Below, piece after piece: positions 6,902-14,075 of a DNA stretch of 19,477 nt; the first letter of the stretch is position 1, and each line of letters starts with the position of its first letter. Location: positions 1-19,477 of the forward strand of contig JBLNDI010000080.1 of assembly GCA_050261495.1 (NCBI GenBank). The letters run 5' to 3'. Under the pieces are notes generated by a model. That model did not search any database. It was not told where the DNA came from and saw only the letters and a program-made list of their open reading frames with translations. Both the position numbers and the translations under genes were made by a program. The stretch is from JBMNKL01 sp050261495 (lineage in GTDB: Bacteria; Bacillota; Clostridia; Acetivibrionales; DTU013).

Positions 6902-7858
6902 TCATTCATCACTATCTTCATCAAAACCGACCATTTCGCTTATTATGTAAATAGGCCTTCCCTTTGCCTCATCGTAAATCCTCCGTATATATTCGCCGAT
7001 TATACCGAGGATAATCAAAATTATTCCGTTGAAAAACAAGGTGATGGCAACCAATGACGCCCATCCCTGTATTGTTGTGTCCGTGAATAATTTTTGGCAA
7101 ACCACTACCAATAAATACAAAAATCCAAGCGCGGATATGACGGCTCCCATATATGACGCCAGCTTTAAAGGCTTGTATGAAAAAGAAGTAATACCGTCGA
7201 TCGCTAATTTTATCATTTTGCCTAAAGAATATTTCGTTTCTCCCGCCAGCCTCTCTTCTCTTTCAAACTCGACTCCTGTTTGCTTGAAACCGAGCCAACT
7301 GATGAGCCCGCGTACATAACGGTTCCTTTCGGGAAGCTTTTTTAACGCATCGCATACTTTCCTGTCAATCAGACGGAAATCGCCCACATCGGCAGGAATG
7401 TCCACATCGGTCAATTTATTTAGTATTCTGTAATAAATTTTTGCAGTAACCTTCTTGAAAAGCGTCTCGCCTTTTCTTTTTATCCTTAGCCCGTATACTA
7501 CTTCGTATCCTTCCTTCCATTTTTCGATCATTTTGAGCATGACTTCAGGCGGATCCTGAAGGTCCGCATCTATGACTATAACAGCCTGTCCTTTGCTGTA
7601 ATCCATCCCGGCGGTTATCGCGGATTGATGCCCGAAATTCCTTGAGAAGCTGATCAGGCATATATTCTTGTCTGATTTTGCAATCTCTCTTATCTTGCCG
7701 AGCGTACCGTCCCGGCTTCCGTCATTTACAAAAATGATTTCATATGGCTCCCCTGTGCTGTCCATTACTGCCCTGACCCGCTTGTACGTCTCATTAACGA
7801 CCAGTTCCTCATTGAACAGAGGTATGACTACCGAATAAGTTTTTTTGCATTTCGACAT
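6902..7858 (-). CDS. Membrane-anchored GT2 glycosyltransferase (polyprenyl-phosphate sugar synthase, DPM1/GtrB type)
   Basis: It likely transfers a sugar from a nucleotide donor to undecaprenyl phosphate on the cytoplasmic face, giving a lipid-linked sugar donor. The 318 residues comprise a GT-A domain with VIPLFNEE (11-18), FVNDGSRDGT (43-52), the DXD motif DAD (97-99) in IDADLQDPPEV, and GDFRLIDRKV (159-168). Two C-terminal transmembrane helices follow (about 236-262 and 268-292), ending in the usual EYIRRIYDEAKGRP. The ribosome binding site GGGGAG precedes ATG 7858. It is the second gene of a two-gene operon, 21 bases after the polytopic GT-C-like protein that could use its product. The donor sugar cannot be read from sequence. 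Confidence 0.9.
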   Translation of the reverse strand: MSKCKKTYSVVIPLFNEELVVNETYKRVRAVMDSTGEPYEIIFVNDGSRDGTLGKIREIAKSDKNICLISFSRNFGHQSAITAGMDYSKGQAVIVIDADLQDPPEVMLKMIEKWKEGYEVVYGLRIKRKGETLFKKVTAKIYYRILNKLTDVDIPADVGDFRLIDRKVCDALKKLPERNRYVRGLISWLGFKQTGVEFEREERLAGETKYSLGKMIKLAIDGITSFSYKPLKLASYMGAVISALGFLYLLVVVCQKLFTDTTIQGWASLVAITLFFNGIILIILGIIGEYIRRIYDEAKGRPIYIISEMVGFDEDSDE

Positions 7859-7879
7859 ACCTATCTCCCCACCGATTGA

Positions 7880-10126
7880 TTATTTTAGGCCAAACACAAA
7901 CGGATTCTTCCTGCTGCCGTTCCCCGCAGTAACGGCGGCATCTTTTTTTATATACATGGCCGGCATCACCGCTATATTGCCTGTTGCGGCATCCTTCATA
8001 TATACGGTTCCGTCCGTGTCCACAACGCGCACCATGCTTGAATTGTTAAAATAGGCAGTTTCCAGCCAATACTGGAAATTCCTCGCATGCGGCAGCTTCC
8101 CGTCGACCAGATGCTCCCTGAATTGCCGAACGTCGAATAAGAATACCTTGTCGTATACATAAGTGGAAAAGGCTTCATCATACCCGAAATCAACCATCGA
8201 CGGCACATATGTCCAGAAAAAATCATTTTCGCCGCTTGATGCCAGTTCCAGGTCATACTTTGAAAGCAATATTTTATTATGATACTCATTCACAAGCTGA
8301 AGCTCGTCCGTATCGAATCCTTGCAAAAAATCGCCGTTGAGCCAGCTTCTTAAACTACTTTCCGTCCATAGGTTGCTTCCATATTTCAACCTGTTCGCGT
8401 CCCCTGCATCAGGCTGCGCATCAAACGGCCTGCAATCCACGGGAGTGTCTGAGATGAGAAGGATGCCTTCATCGTTGATATCGGCGACCCTCCATAAGAG
8501 TTTTTTGCCTTGATAGCTTCCGATGTTCACGTATGAGCCGGGCTCGGGCTTTTCGTATTTGCGGAGACCGGACGAAAACGTAAAAATTAACGCTGCCGCG
8601 GCAAGTACAATAACAAGTGCAATAAAAGGAAGAGACCTTAACAGGATTCTTATATTTATAATGCCCGCAAGTTTATATAAAGTCCATAGCAGTGCCGACA
8701 AGAATATAATATCAATGCAGTTGATGAATCCGAACATGTGCTTTGCCAGATCCGCCTCGCCGTTTGTAATCACCGGCACTGCAAAATTTATCGCTGTTGC
8801 GGCCAGCAGTACGGCATAAAATACGCATGCGATTATCCTTTTGTCTTCTCCGCCCTCTTTTCGAAACGCCGTTTTCAACTCTGTGAAAATTATAAATGCG
8901 CTGTAAATAAAAAGTGCCGCCACAAAGTAAATATTGTCAAATGGCATCCTTGCTCTCAACGAACTCCAGAAACCGAACCTTTTGCTTAATGTCAGCCTCT
9001 CGCGACCCTGCCCCGCGTTCCCCAGGTATTTGGGATTGATATGCATGCTGTTCCTGCAGGATATGTCAAGTTTTCGCCACAGCCTGGCGGGATTCGCAAG
9101 GTAATATTTCAAGACCTTGGGTTTAGTTACTTTTCCGTAAAAATCATCCTGGAATTCAGTAGAATTAATATCAATTTTATGGTCCATATAATAATTCGTG
9201 TTTTTCAGCTCAATCATGTACTGCGGCAGGCCAAGCCATTCAAGATCTTTTTCAGCGTCCGGGGAATCCTTGAGAATGCCGAAAAACACCGCCTGGTATG
9301 TAGTTTGCTGATCCATCCAACGGGGAACGTTTATAAAAAAATAAGCGGCTGAAACTATGGAAACTGCAAAACAGCCGGCTATTAAAACCTTGAATGATTT
9401 GCCGATTCCTTTCAGGCTTGCGAACGAAAGCCCTGCAAGCGCCATAAGCACGCCGACGGGTATGTTTGCAAACTTTGAGCCTGCAAAAAGAATCGTGCCC
9501 GCAAAATACAAGATGCAATATATAACGCTTGGCTTCCTGGAAAATATCATGGCAATCAAACATGCAAAAATAAATATCAGCGATAAAAATTGGAGGGCTT
9601 CACCGTAAAATGAGTTGAAATAGGCGGTATATCCTATATCACAGAAGAAAAACAGCATCAGGATGCAGAAGCATATATCTAGCCACCTTTTGCCTGAACG
9701 GAACATGAAAAAAGCTATGCCGAGAGCTAAGGAAAACAGTGCGCAGTAAACCGCGCCGAGCCATTCTATGTTATATATGCCGTAATTCGCGCCGGTTGCC
9801 GCGTTAAAAACAAGATTGGCCAAAATAGAAAGCTTTATAAATATATTTTGCGTTGTTACATACTTACTGTCCAAACTAAAAAGAGTATTAATTATTTTGT
9901 CAAAAGTGTTCTTTCCAACTATGGACAGTTTATAACGGCTGGTAAATACAAACGGCTCCCTGGAGCCTTCTTCATAGGAAATCCTGTTGGGTGCAATCAC
10001 ACGGTTAAAATCGCCGTTATCCGAAAGGCCTGTCGTATATCCGATGAATAGCGTTCCTGCAAGTACCATAACGGCAGCGAATATCATTATTAATTTATAG
10101 AAATTATTTTTATATATAAATTTCAT
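7880..10126 (-). CDS. Polytopic membrane protein, probable GT-C glycosyltransferase, with C-terminal DUF6273-like domain
   Basis: The protein has 748 residues. The N-terminal part (about 1-515) carries roughly 11 hydrophobic helices. After the first helix comes SDNGDF (35-40), whose acidic residues in the first outer loop resemble the catalytic position of GT-C transferases; the layout recalls WsfD-type hexose transferases, but that match is from memory. The C-terminal ~217 residues (532-748) look like DUF6273: GKKLLWRVADI, ILLISDTPVDCRPF, LWTESSLRSWLNGDFLQGF, and a final VMPAMYIKKD. This domain probably lies outside the cell. The partner GT2 gene follows at 21 bases, so the pair probably glycosylates a wall polymer, S-layer or other exported product. 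ATG 10126 has a weak AAGGA upstream. Acceptor and sugar are unknown. Confidence 0.75.
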   Translation of the reverse strand: MKFIYKNNFYKLIMIFAAVMVLAGTLFIGYTTGLSDNGDFNRVIAPNRISYEEGSREPFVFTSRYKLSIVGKNTFDKIINTLFSLDSKYVTTQNIFIKLSILANLVFNAATGANYGIYNIEWLGAVYCALFSLALGIAFFMFRSGKRWLDICFCILMLFFFCDIGYTAYFNSFYGEALQFLSLIFIFACLIAMIFSRKPSVIYCILYFAGTILFAGSKFANIPVGVLMALAGLSFASLKGIGKSFKVLIAGCFAVSIVSAAYFFINVPRWMDQQTTYQAVFFGILKDSPDAEKDLEWLGLPQYMIELKNTNYYMDHKIDINSTEFQDDFYGKVTKPKVLKYYLANPARLWRKLDISCRNSMHINPKYLGNAGQGRERLTLSKRFGFWSSLRARMPFDNIYFVAALFIYSAFIIFTELKTAFRKEGGEDKRIIACVFYAVLLAATAINFAVPVITNGEADLAKHMFGFINCIDIIFLSALLWTLYKLAGIINIRILLRSLPFIALVIVLAAAALIFTFSSGLRKYEKPEPGSYVNIGSYQGKKLLWRVADINDEGILLISDTPVDCRPFDAQPDAGDANRLKYGSNLWTESSLRSWLNGDFLQGFDTDELQLVNEYHNKILLSKYDLELASSGENDFFWTYVPSMVDFGYDEAFSTYVYDKVFLFDVRQFREHLVDGKLPHARNFQYWLETAYFNNSSMVRVVDTDGTVYMKDAATGNIAVMPAMYIKKDAAVTAGNGSRKNPFVFGLK

Positions 10127-10169
10127 CGGCGGCGGCTGTCCTTATGTAATAGAATGGAATCACACAATT

Positions 10170-10198
10170 ATTATACATTTTTAACATATTTTTGTCCA
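10170..10198 (-). promoter_or_regulatory. Promoter of the glycosyltransferase operon
   Basis: On the minus strand, TGGACA (10198-10193) is followed by a 17-base spacer and a perfect TATAAT (10175-10170), about 45 bases before the ATG of the 748-residue protein. This is a good housekeeping promoter. Confidence 0.75.
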
Positions 10199-10223
10199 CG
10201 TATTATGAAAAACAATGATAGCA

Positions 10224-10255
10224 TGCATATAGCAATATTTACATGTTTATATGCA
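10224..10255. repeat. Inverted repeat TGCATATA-N16-TATATGCA, candidate operator of the uronate operon
   Basis: Perfect 8-base arms TGCATATA (10224-10231) and TATATGCA (10248-10255) have centres 24 bases apart. They lie in the 274-base AT-rich gap between the divergent glycosyltransferase and uronate operons, downstream of the minus-strand promoter and upstream of TATAAT-like sequences (10288-10293, 10295-10300) that lack a good -35. The rest of the gap (10127-10400) shows no other element I can support. The arms could bind a dimeric regulator, but AT-rich DNA makes such repeats fairly common. Confidence 0.35.
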
Positions 10256-10400
10256 ATTAAAGCAAAGAAATATTTTTTTATTTTATATATAATTTATAAT
10301 TAGATTGTACGAGAAACAAGGCTGCGCTTTCCCGGCATTAAAACCGAAACAAGGTAACAGAAAATGAAATACGGAATAATGAAAGGGAGGGAGAATTGCA

Positions 10401-11222
10401 ATGGATTTGTTCAACTTGAAAGGAAAGACGGCGGTTATGCTTGGAGGCGGCGGAGTTCTTGGCGCTGCAATGTCCCTGGGTCTTGCGGGCGCCGGAGCGG
10501 ACCTGGCTATATGCAGTTTGCACCTGGAAAAGTCGCAGGTTGTTGCGGAAAAAGCGGCGGCAACAGGGGTCAGGGCAAAAGCGTATAAACTCGACGCCCT
10601 GAACCTTGAAGAGTTAAAATCCGTATCGGCAGCTATTCTCGGAGATTTCGGAAAGGTTGACATCCTTGTGAATGCCGTGGGCGGCAACACGAAAGCGGCA
10701 ACGACATCGGATGACATTTCATTTTTCGACCTCCCGGAGGATGAAATCGAGAAAGTGATCGACCTTAATTTGATGGGCGGCGCCATACTTCCCAGCCTGG
10801 TATTTGGAAGAGAGATGGTAAGAAACGAGGAAGGCGGGGTTATAATATACATTTCATCCATGTCCGCCTTCAAACCGTTAACCCGCATACCCGCGTACTC
10901 GGCTGCGAAAGCCGCGGTAAGCAACTTTACGCAATGGCTTTCGACCGACCTGTGCAGGCGGTATGGAGATAAAATCAGGGTAAATGCCATCGCCCCCGGT
11001 TTTTTCCTTACGGAACAGAACAAGTTCCTTCTGATTGACCCTGAAACAGGCGAATTTACCCAAAGGGGCAAAGCGATAATAGAGCATACGCCAATGGGAA
11101 GGCTGGGCCGGCCCGAGGACCTGGTTGGAACACTGATATGGCTTTGTTCCGACGCGTCAAAATTCGTTACCGGTGTAGTCGTTCCGGTTGACGGCGGTTT
11201 TTCATCGTTCACTGGGGTATAA
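10401..11222 (+). CDS. uxuB: SDR-family D-mannonate oxidoreductase (fructuronate reductase)
   Basis: It likely reduces D-fructuronate to D-mannonate with NAD(P)H, the second step of glucuronate breakdown. The 273 residues form a classical short-chain dehydrogenase: the glycine motif GGGGVLG (15-21), NAVGG (91-95), and the catalytic Ser153, Tyr166 and Lys170 (YSAAK), with a C-terminal VPVDGGFSSFTGV. The insert FLLIDPETGEFTQRGKAIIE and HTPMGRLGRPEDL match the Bacillus YjmF/UxuB subgroup rather than the long-chain E. coli UxuB. ATG 10401 is preceded by GGGAGGGAG. It is the first gene of a run with gnd, a LarA homologue and uxaC, which supports the uronate assignment. A different aldonate or ketonate substrate remains possible. 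Confidence 0.8.
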   Translation: MDLFNLKGKTAVMLGGGGVLGAAMSLGLAGAGADLAICSLHLEKSQVVAEKAAATGVRAKAYKLDALNLEELKSVSAAILGDFGKVDILVNAVGGNTKAATTSDDISFFDLPEDEIEKVIDLNLMGGAILPSLVFGREMVRNEEGGVIIYISSMSAFKPLTRIPAYSAAKAAVSNFTQWLSTDLCRRYGDKIRVNAIAPGFFLTEQNKFLLIDPETGEFTQRGKAIIEHTPMGRLGRPEDLVGTLIWLCSDASKFVTGVVVPVDGGFSSFTGV

Positions 11223-11242
11223 CACCGGCAGGATAAGGACGA

Positions 11243-11259
11243 GTCCCGGACTTGCCGGG
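11243..11259 (+). other. Hairpin between uxuB and gnd
   Basis: TCCCGG (11243-11248) and CCGGGA (11254-11259) form a perfect 6-bp stem with loop ACTTG in the 63-base gap. No T-run follows. It is more likely an mRNA processing or stability element than a terminator. Confidence 0.35.
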
Positions 11260-11285
11260 AGTAAATTATGCAGGGGAGTGAGAAT

Positions 11286-12737
11286 ATGAGCAAACAGGAC
11301 ATTGGAATTATCGGCCTTGCGGTGATGGGCAAGAACCTCGCGTTGAATATCGAAAGCAAAGGATTTTCCGTTTCGGTTTATAACCGCACGGCGGAAAAAA
11401 CAAGGGAAATGCTGGCGGAATCAGCCGGGAAACGGATTTATGGCGCTTTTTCGCTGGAGGAATTCGTAAACTCGCTTGAGAAACCCAGGAAAATCATCAT
11501 AGTGGTTAAGGCAGGCAAGCCGGTAGACGACATGATAGAGAACCTGAAGCCTTATATATCAAAAGGCGACATAATTATTGACGCCGGCAACTCATATTTC
11601 GAAGACACCATGAGGCGGAGCAGGCAGCTTGAAGCCGAAGGCTACAGGTTTATCGGCACAGGCGTGTCCGGCGGGGAAGAAGGAGCGCTGCTTGGTCCCG
11701 CTATTATGCCCGGCGGCGAGAAGGAAGTCTACGAAGCAGTTGAGCCGATTTTTACCGCGATATCGGCAAAGGTGAACGGCGATCCCTGTTGTACGTACAT
11801 TGGCACGGATGGGGCTGGGCATTATGTAAAAATGGTGCACAACGGAATAGAGTACGGTGACATGCAGCTGATTTGTGAAGCCTATTCGCTGCTTAAGAAT
11901 ATACTGGGCATGGATACCGGCGAGCTCCACGAGGTATTTGCGGAATGGAACAAAGGTGAGTTGAATAGCTATCTCATAGAAATCACGAGCGAAATTTTTG
12001 CAAAAACAGATCCCGAAACAGGCAAACCCATGGTTGACGTAATCCTGGACAAAGCCGGGCAAAAGGGAACCGGGAAATGGACAAGCAAAAGCGCGCTCGA
12101 CCTTGGGGTGGCCATCCCGGTCATAACCGAAGCAGTTTTTGCCCGCTGTCTTTCTGCTATCAAGGACGAAAGGGCCAGAGCGGCAAAGATCCTGAAAGGC
12201 CCGGATTCAGCCCGGTTTGAAGGGGACAGGGATGATTTCGTCGAATCCGTAAGGCGCGCCCTGTATGCGAGCAAAATTTGTTCATACGCGCAGGGATTTG
12301 CGCTTCTGAAGTCAGCGGCGGCCGAATACGGATGGAACCTGGATTACGGGCGCATTGCGATGATTTTCAGGGGCGGGTGCATTATCAGGGCGCAATTCCT
12401 CCATAAAATCAAGGAGGCTTTCGACAGGGATCCCGGGCTTGCGAACCTCCTTCTTGATCCATATTTCAAGGATATTATTGAAAGGTACCAGGAAAGCTGG
12501 AGGCATGTCGTATCCGCCGCGATCAGGCACGGAATCCCGGCGCCGGCGTTTTCCGCCGCGCTGGCGTATTATGACGGTTACAGGAGCGAGGTCCTGCCGG
12601 CAAACCTGCTTCAGGCGCAGAGGGACTATTTCGGGGCGCATCTTTATGAACGCGTCGACCGCCCGCGGGGAGAGTACTTCCACACCAACTGGACGGAACA
12701 CAGCGGTTCGACCCCTTCCTCGGCATACACGGTATGA
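11286..12737 (+). CDS. gnd: 6-phosphogluconate dehydrogenase, decarboxylating
   Basis: It oxidatively decarboxylates 6-phosphogluconate to ribulose 5-phosphate and makes NADPH. From ATG 11286 (GGGGAG 7 bases upstream) it has 483 residues; an in-frame ATG at 11268 overlaps the ribosome binding site and is rejected. Seen are the dinucleotide motif GIIGLAVMGKNLALN (7-21) with NRT at the end of the second strand (NADP type), GVSGGEEGALLGPAIMPGG, the catalytic Lys/His region GAGHYVKMVHNGIEYGDMQ, GTGKWTSKSALDLG and FRGGCIIRAQFL. The C-terminus HTNWTEHSGSTPSSAYTV carries the usual substrate-binding tail from the partner subunit. Its place inside a uronate operon is unusual and implies gluconate or 6-phosphogluconate as an intermediate. 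Confidence 0.93.
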   Translation: MSKQDIGIIGLAVMGKNLALNIESKGFSVSVYNRTAEKTREMLAESAGKRIYGAFSLEEFVNSLEKPRKIIIVVKAGKPVDDMIENLKPYISKGDIIIDAGNSYFEDTMRRSRQLEAEGYRFIGTGVSGGEEGALLGPAIMPGGEKEVYEAVEPIFTAISAKVNGDPCCTYIGTDGAGHYVKMVHNGIEYGDMQLICEAYSLLKNILGMDTGELHEVFAEWNKGELNSYLIEITSEIFAKTDPETGKPMVDVILDKAGQKGTGKWTSKSALDLGVAIPVITEAVFARCLSAIKDERARAAKILKGPDSARFEGDRDDFVESVRRALYASKICSYAQGFALLKSAAAEYGWNLDYGRIAMIFRGGCIIRAQFLHKIKEAFDRDPGLANLLLDPYFKDIIERYQESWRHVVSAAIRHGIPAPAFSAALAYYDGYRSEVLPANLLQAQRDYFGAHLYERVDRPRGEYFHTNWTEHSGSTPSSAYTV

Positions 12738-12773
12738 TGCGCGGCATGCAAAACGCCGGACAGGGTGATAACG

Positions 12774-14075
12774 ATGAAAGAGATTATTGTAAAATCAAAA
12801 AGCGGCAACGGCATTACGGACGAAGAATTGCGCGGCATCTTGGAGGAAAGCATATTTGAATGCAGGGCGAATCTGAAAAAGGTACTGCTTGTCCCGCCTG
12901 ATTTAACCAGGATGCATTCCGGCGCCGGCAAGATATCAGCGCTTTACTATGAAATGCTCAAGGACAGCTGCCGCATCGATATCATGCCGGCACTTGGAAC
13001 CCATGAGCCAATGACGCCCTCGGAAATAGACGAGTTTTTTGGCGGGACCATCCCCCATGATGCTTTAATTGAACACAACTGGAGGACCGATGTGGTAAAA
13101 ATCGGCCAGGTCCCGGCGGATTACGTAAAGGAAGTCTCAGAAGGACTGGTGTCGGAACCCATCGACGTAGAAGTAAACAAGCGCATACTTGACAAATCCT
13201 ATGACATTATCATATCAATAGGCCAGGTTGTGCCCCACGAGGTAGCGGGAATGGCAAATTACAATAAGAATATATTCGTGGGATTGGGCGGCGGCAGCAT
13301 GATAAACCGGACCCACATGCTCGGAGCTGTCTATGGCCTTGAAAGAATCATGGGGCGTGACCATTCGCCCGTCAGGAAAGTATTTGATTACGCCGAAAGG
13401 CATTTTGCCATGGATATTCCCATTATGTACGTCCTGACGGTAACAACCGAGGTTGAAGGAAAAGCCTTTATTCACGGCGTTTTTACCGGCAGGAACAGGA
13501 GAATATTTGAGGAAGCGGTATCGCTCAGCCTGGAAAAAAACATCATATTTTTGGACAAACCCATAAAGAAAGCGGTTGTGTACCTGGATGAAAAAGAATT
13601 TAAAAGCGCCTGGCTTGGCAACAAGGCTATCTACAGAACCAGGATGGCAATTGATGACGGGGGCGAACTGGTCATATTAGCCCCGGGTGTCAGGAAATTC
13701 GGCGAAGACGATGAATATGACAGGTTAATCAGGAAATACGGTTACATAGGAAGAGAAAAAATTCTCGAGTTGTGCAGGCAGGAAGAAGACCTTAAAAATA
13801 ACCTTTCGGTCGCTGCGCACCTGGTTCATGGTTCGTCGGACGGCAGGTTTGCAATTGTATATGCGCCCGGAAAGCTGGCAAGGGAAGAAGTTGAAGGCGT
13901 CAATTTCAAATATGCATCTCCTGATGATACGATAAGGCGGTATGATCCGGGCAGGCTCAAGGACGGCTTCAATATAACGGATGACGGGGAAGAGATTTAT
14001 TATATCGGCAACCCCGCTGTCGGCTTGTGGGCGTACAGGGACAGGTTTTGGAATACAAGGGGGATCAGCCTGTGA
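12774..14075 (+). CDS. LarA-family nickel-pincer-dependent racemase/epimerase (probable aldonate C2 epimerase)
   Basis: The protein has 433 residues from ATG 12774, with AGGGTG about 7-8 bases upstream; GTG 12765, three codons earlier, is the alternative. The fold is that of the lactate racemase LarA (DUF2088). Key residues of L. plantarum LarA appear to be kept: Asp43 and Arg46 in PPDLTRMHSG (LarA D72/R75), His77 in LGTHEPMTP (H108), His155 in VVPHEVAG (H174) and Lys165 (K184, the residue that anchors the pincer nucleotide), with the same 10-residue H-to-K spacing. The enzyme should abstract the C2 hydrogen of an alpha-hydroxy acid as hydride. Between gnd and uxaC, and with a mannonate oxidoreductase upstream, the likely substrates are D-mannonate and D-gluconate, which are C2 epimers. 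The substrate is inferred. The cofactor genes larB, larC and larE are not in the window. Confidence 0.8.
   Translation: MKEIIVKSKSGNGITDEELRGILEESIFECRANLKKVLLVPPDLTRMHSGAGKISALYYEMLKDSCRIDIMPALGTHEPMTPSEIDEFFGGTIPHDALIEHNWRTDVVKIGQVPADYVKEVSEGLVSEPIDVEVNKRILDKSYDIIISIGQVVPHEVAGMANYNKNIFVGLGGGSMINRTHMLGAVYGLERIMGRDHSPVRKVFDYAERHFAMDIPIMYVLTVTTEVEGKAFIHGVFTGRNRRIFEEAVSLSLEKNIIFLDKPIKKAVVYLDEKEFKSAWLGNKAIYRTRMAIDDGGELVILAPGVRKFGEDDEYDRLIRKYGYIGREKILELCRQEEDLKNNLSVAAHLVHGSSDGRFAIVYAPGKLAREEVEGVNFKYASPDDTIRRYDPGRLKDGFNITDDGEEIYYIGNPAVGLWAYRDRFWNTRGISL

Noticed and set aside
6898..6912. GTGAT/ATCAC inverted repeat at the convergent stops of the transpeptidase and GT2 genes
   Set aside because: Only a 5-bp stem, no T-run, and it overlaps the GT2 stop codon; too weak to call a terminator.
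10283..11359. A 358-residue open frame on the minus strand opposite the uxuB gene
   Set aside because: It is antisense to a clear SDR gene, is Ser/Pro/Thr-rich with no domain, and has no ribosome binding site. It is a shadow of codon use in the real gene.
14027..14071. Longer N-terminus for uxaC
   Set aside because: It would overlap the LarA-like gene more, lacks a ribosome binding site, and exceeds the usual family length; GTG 14072 overlaps the previous stop with AAGGGGG upstream.
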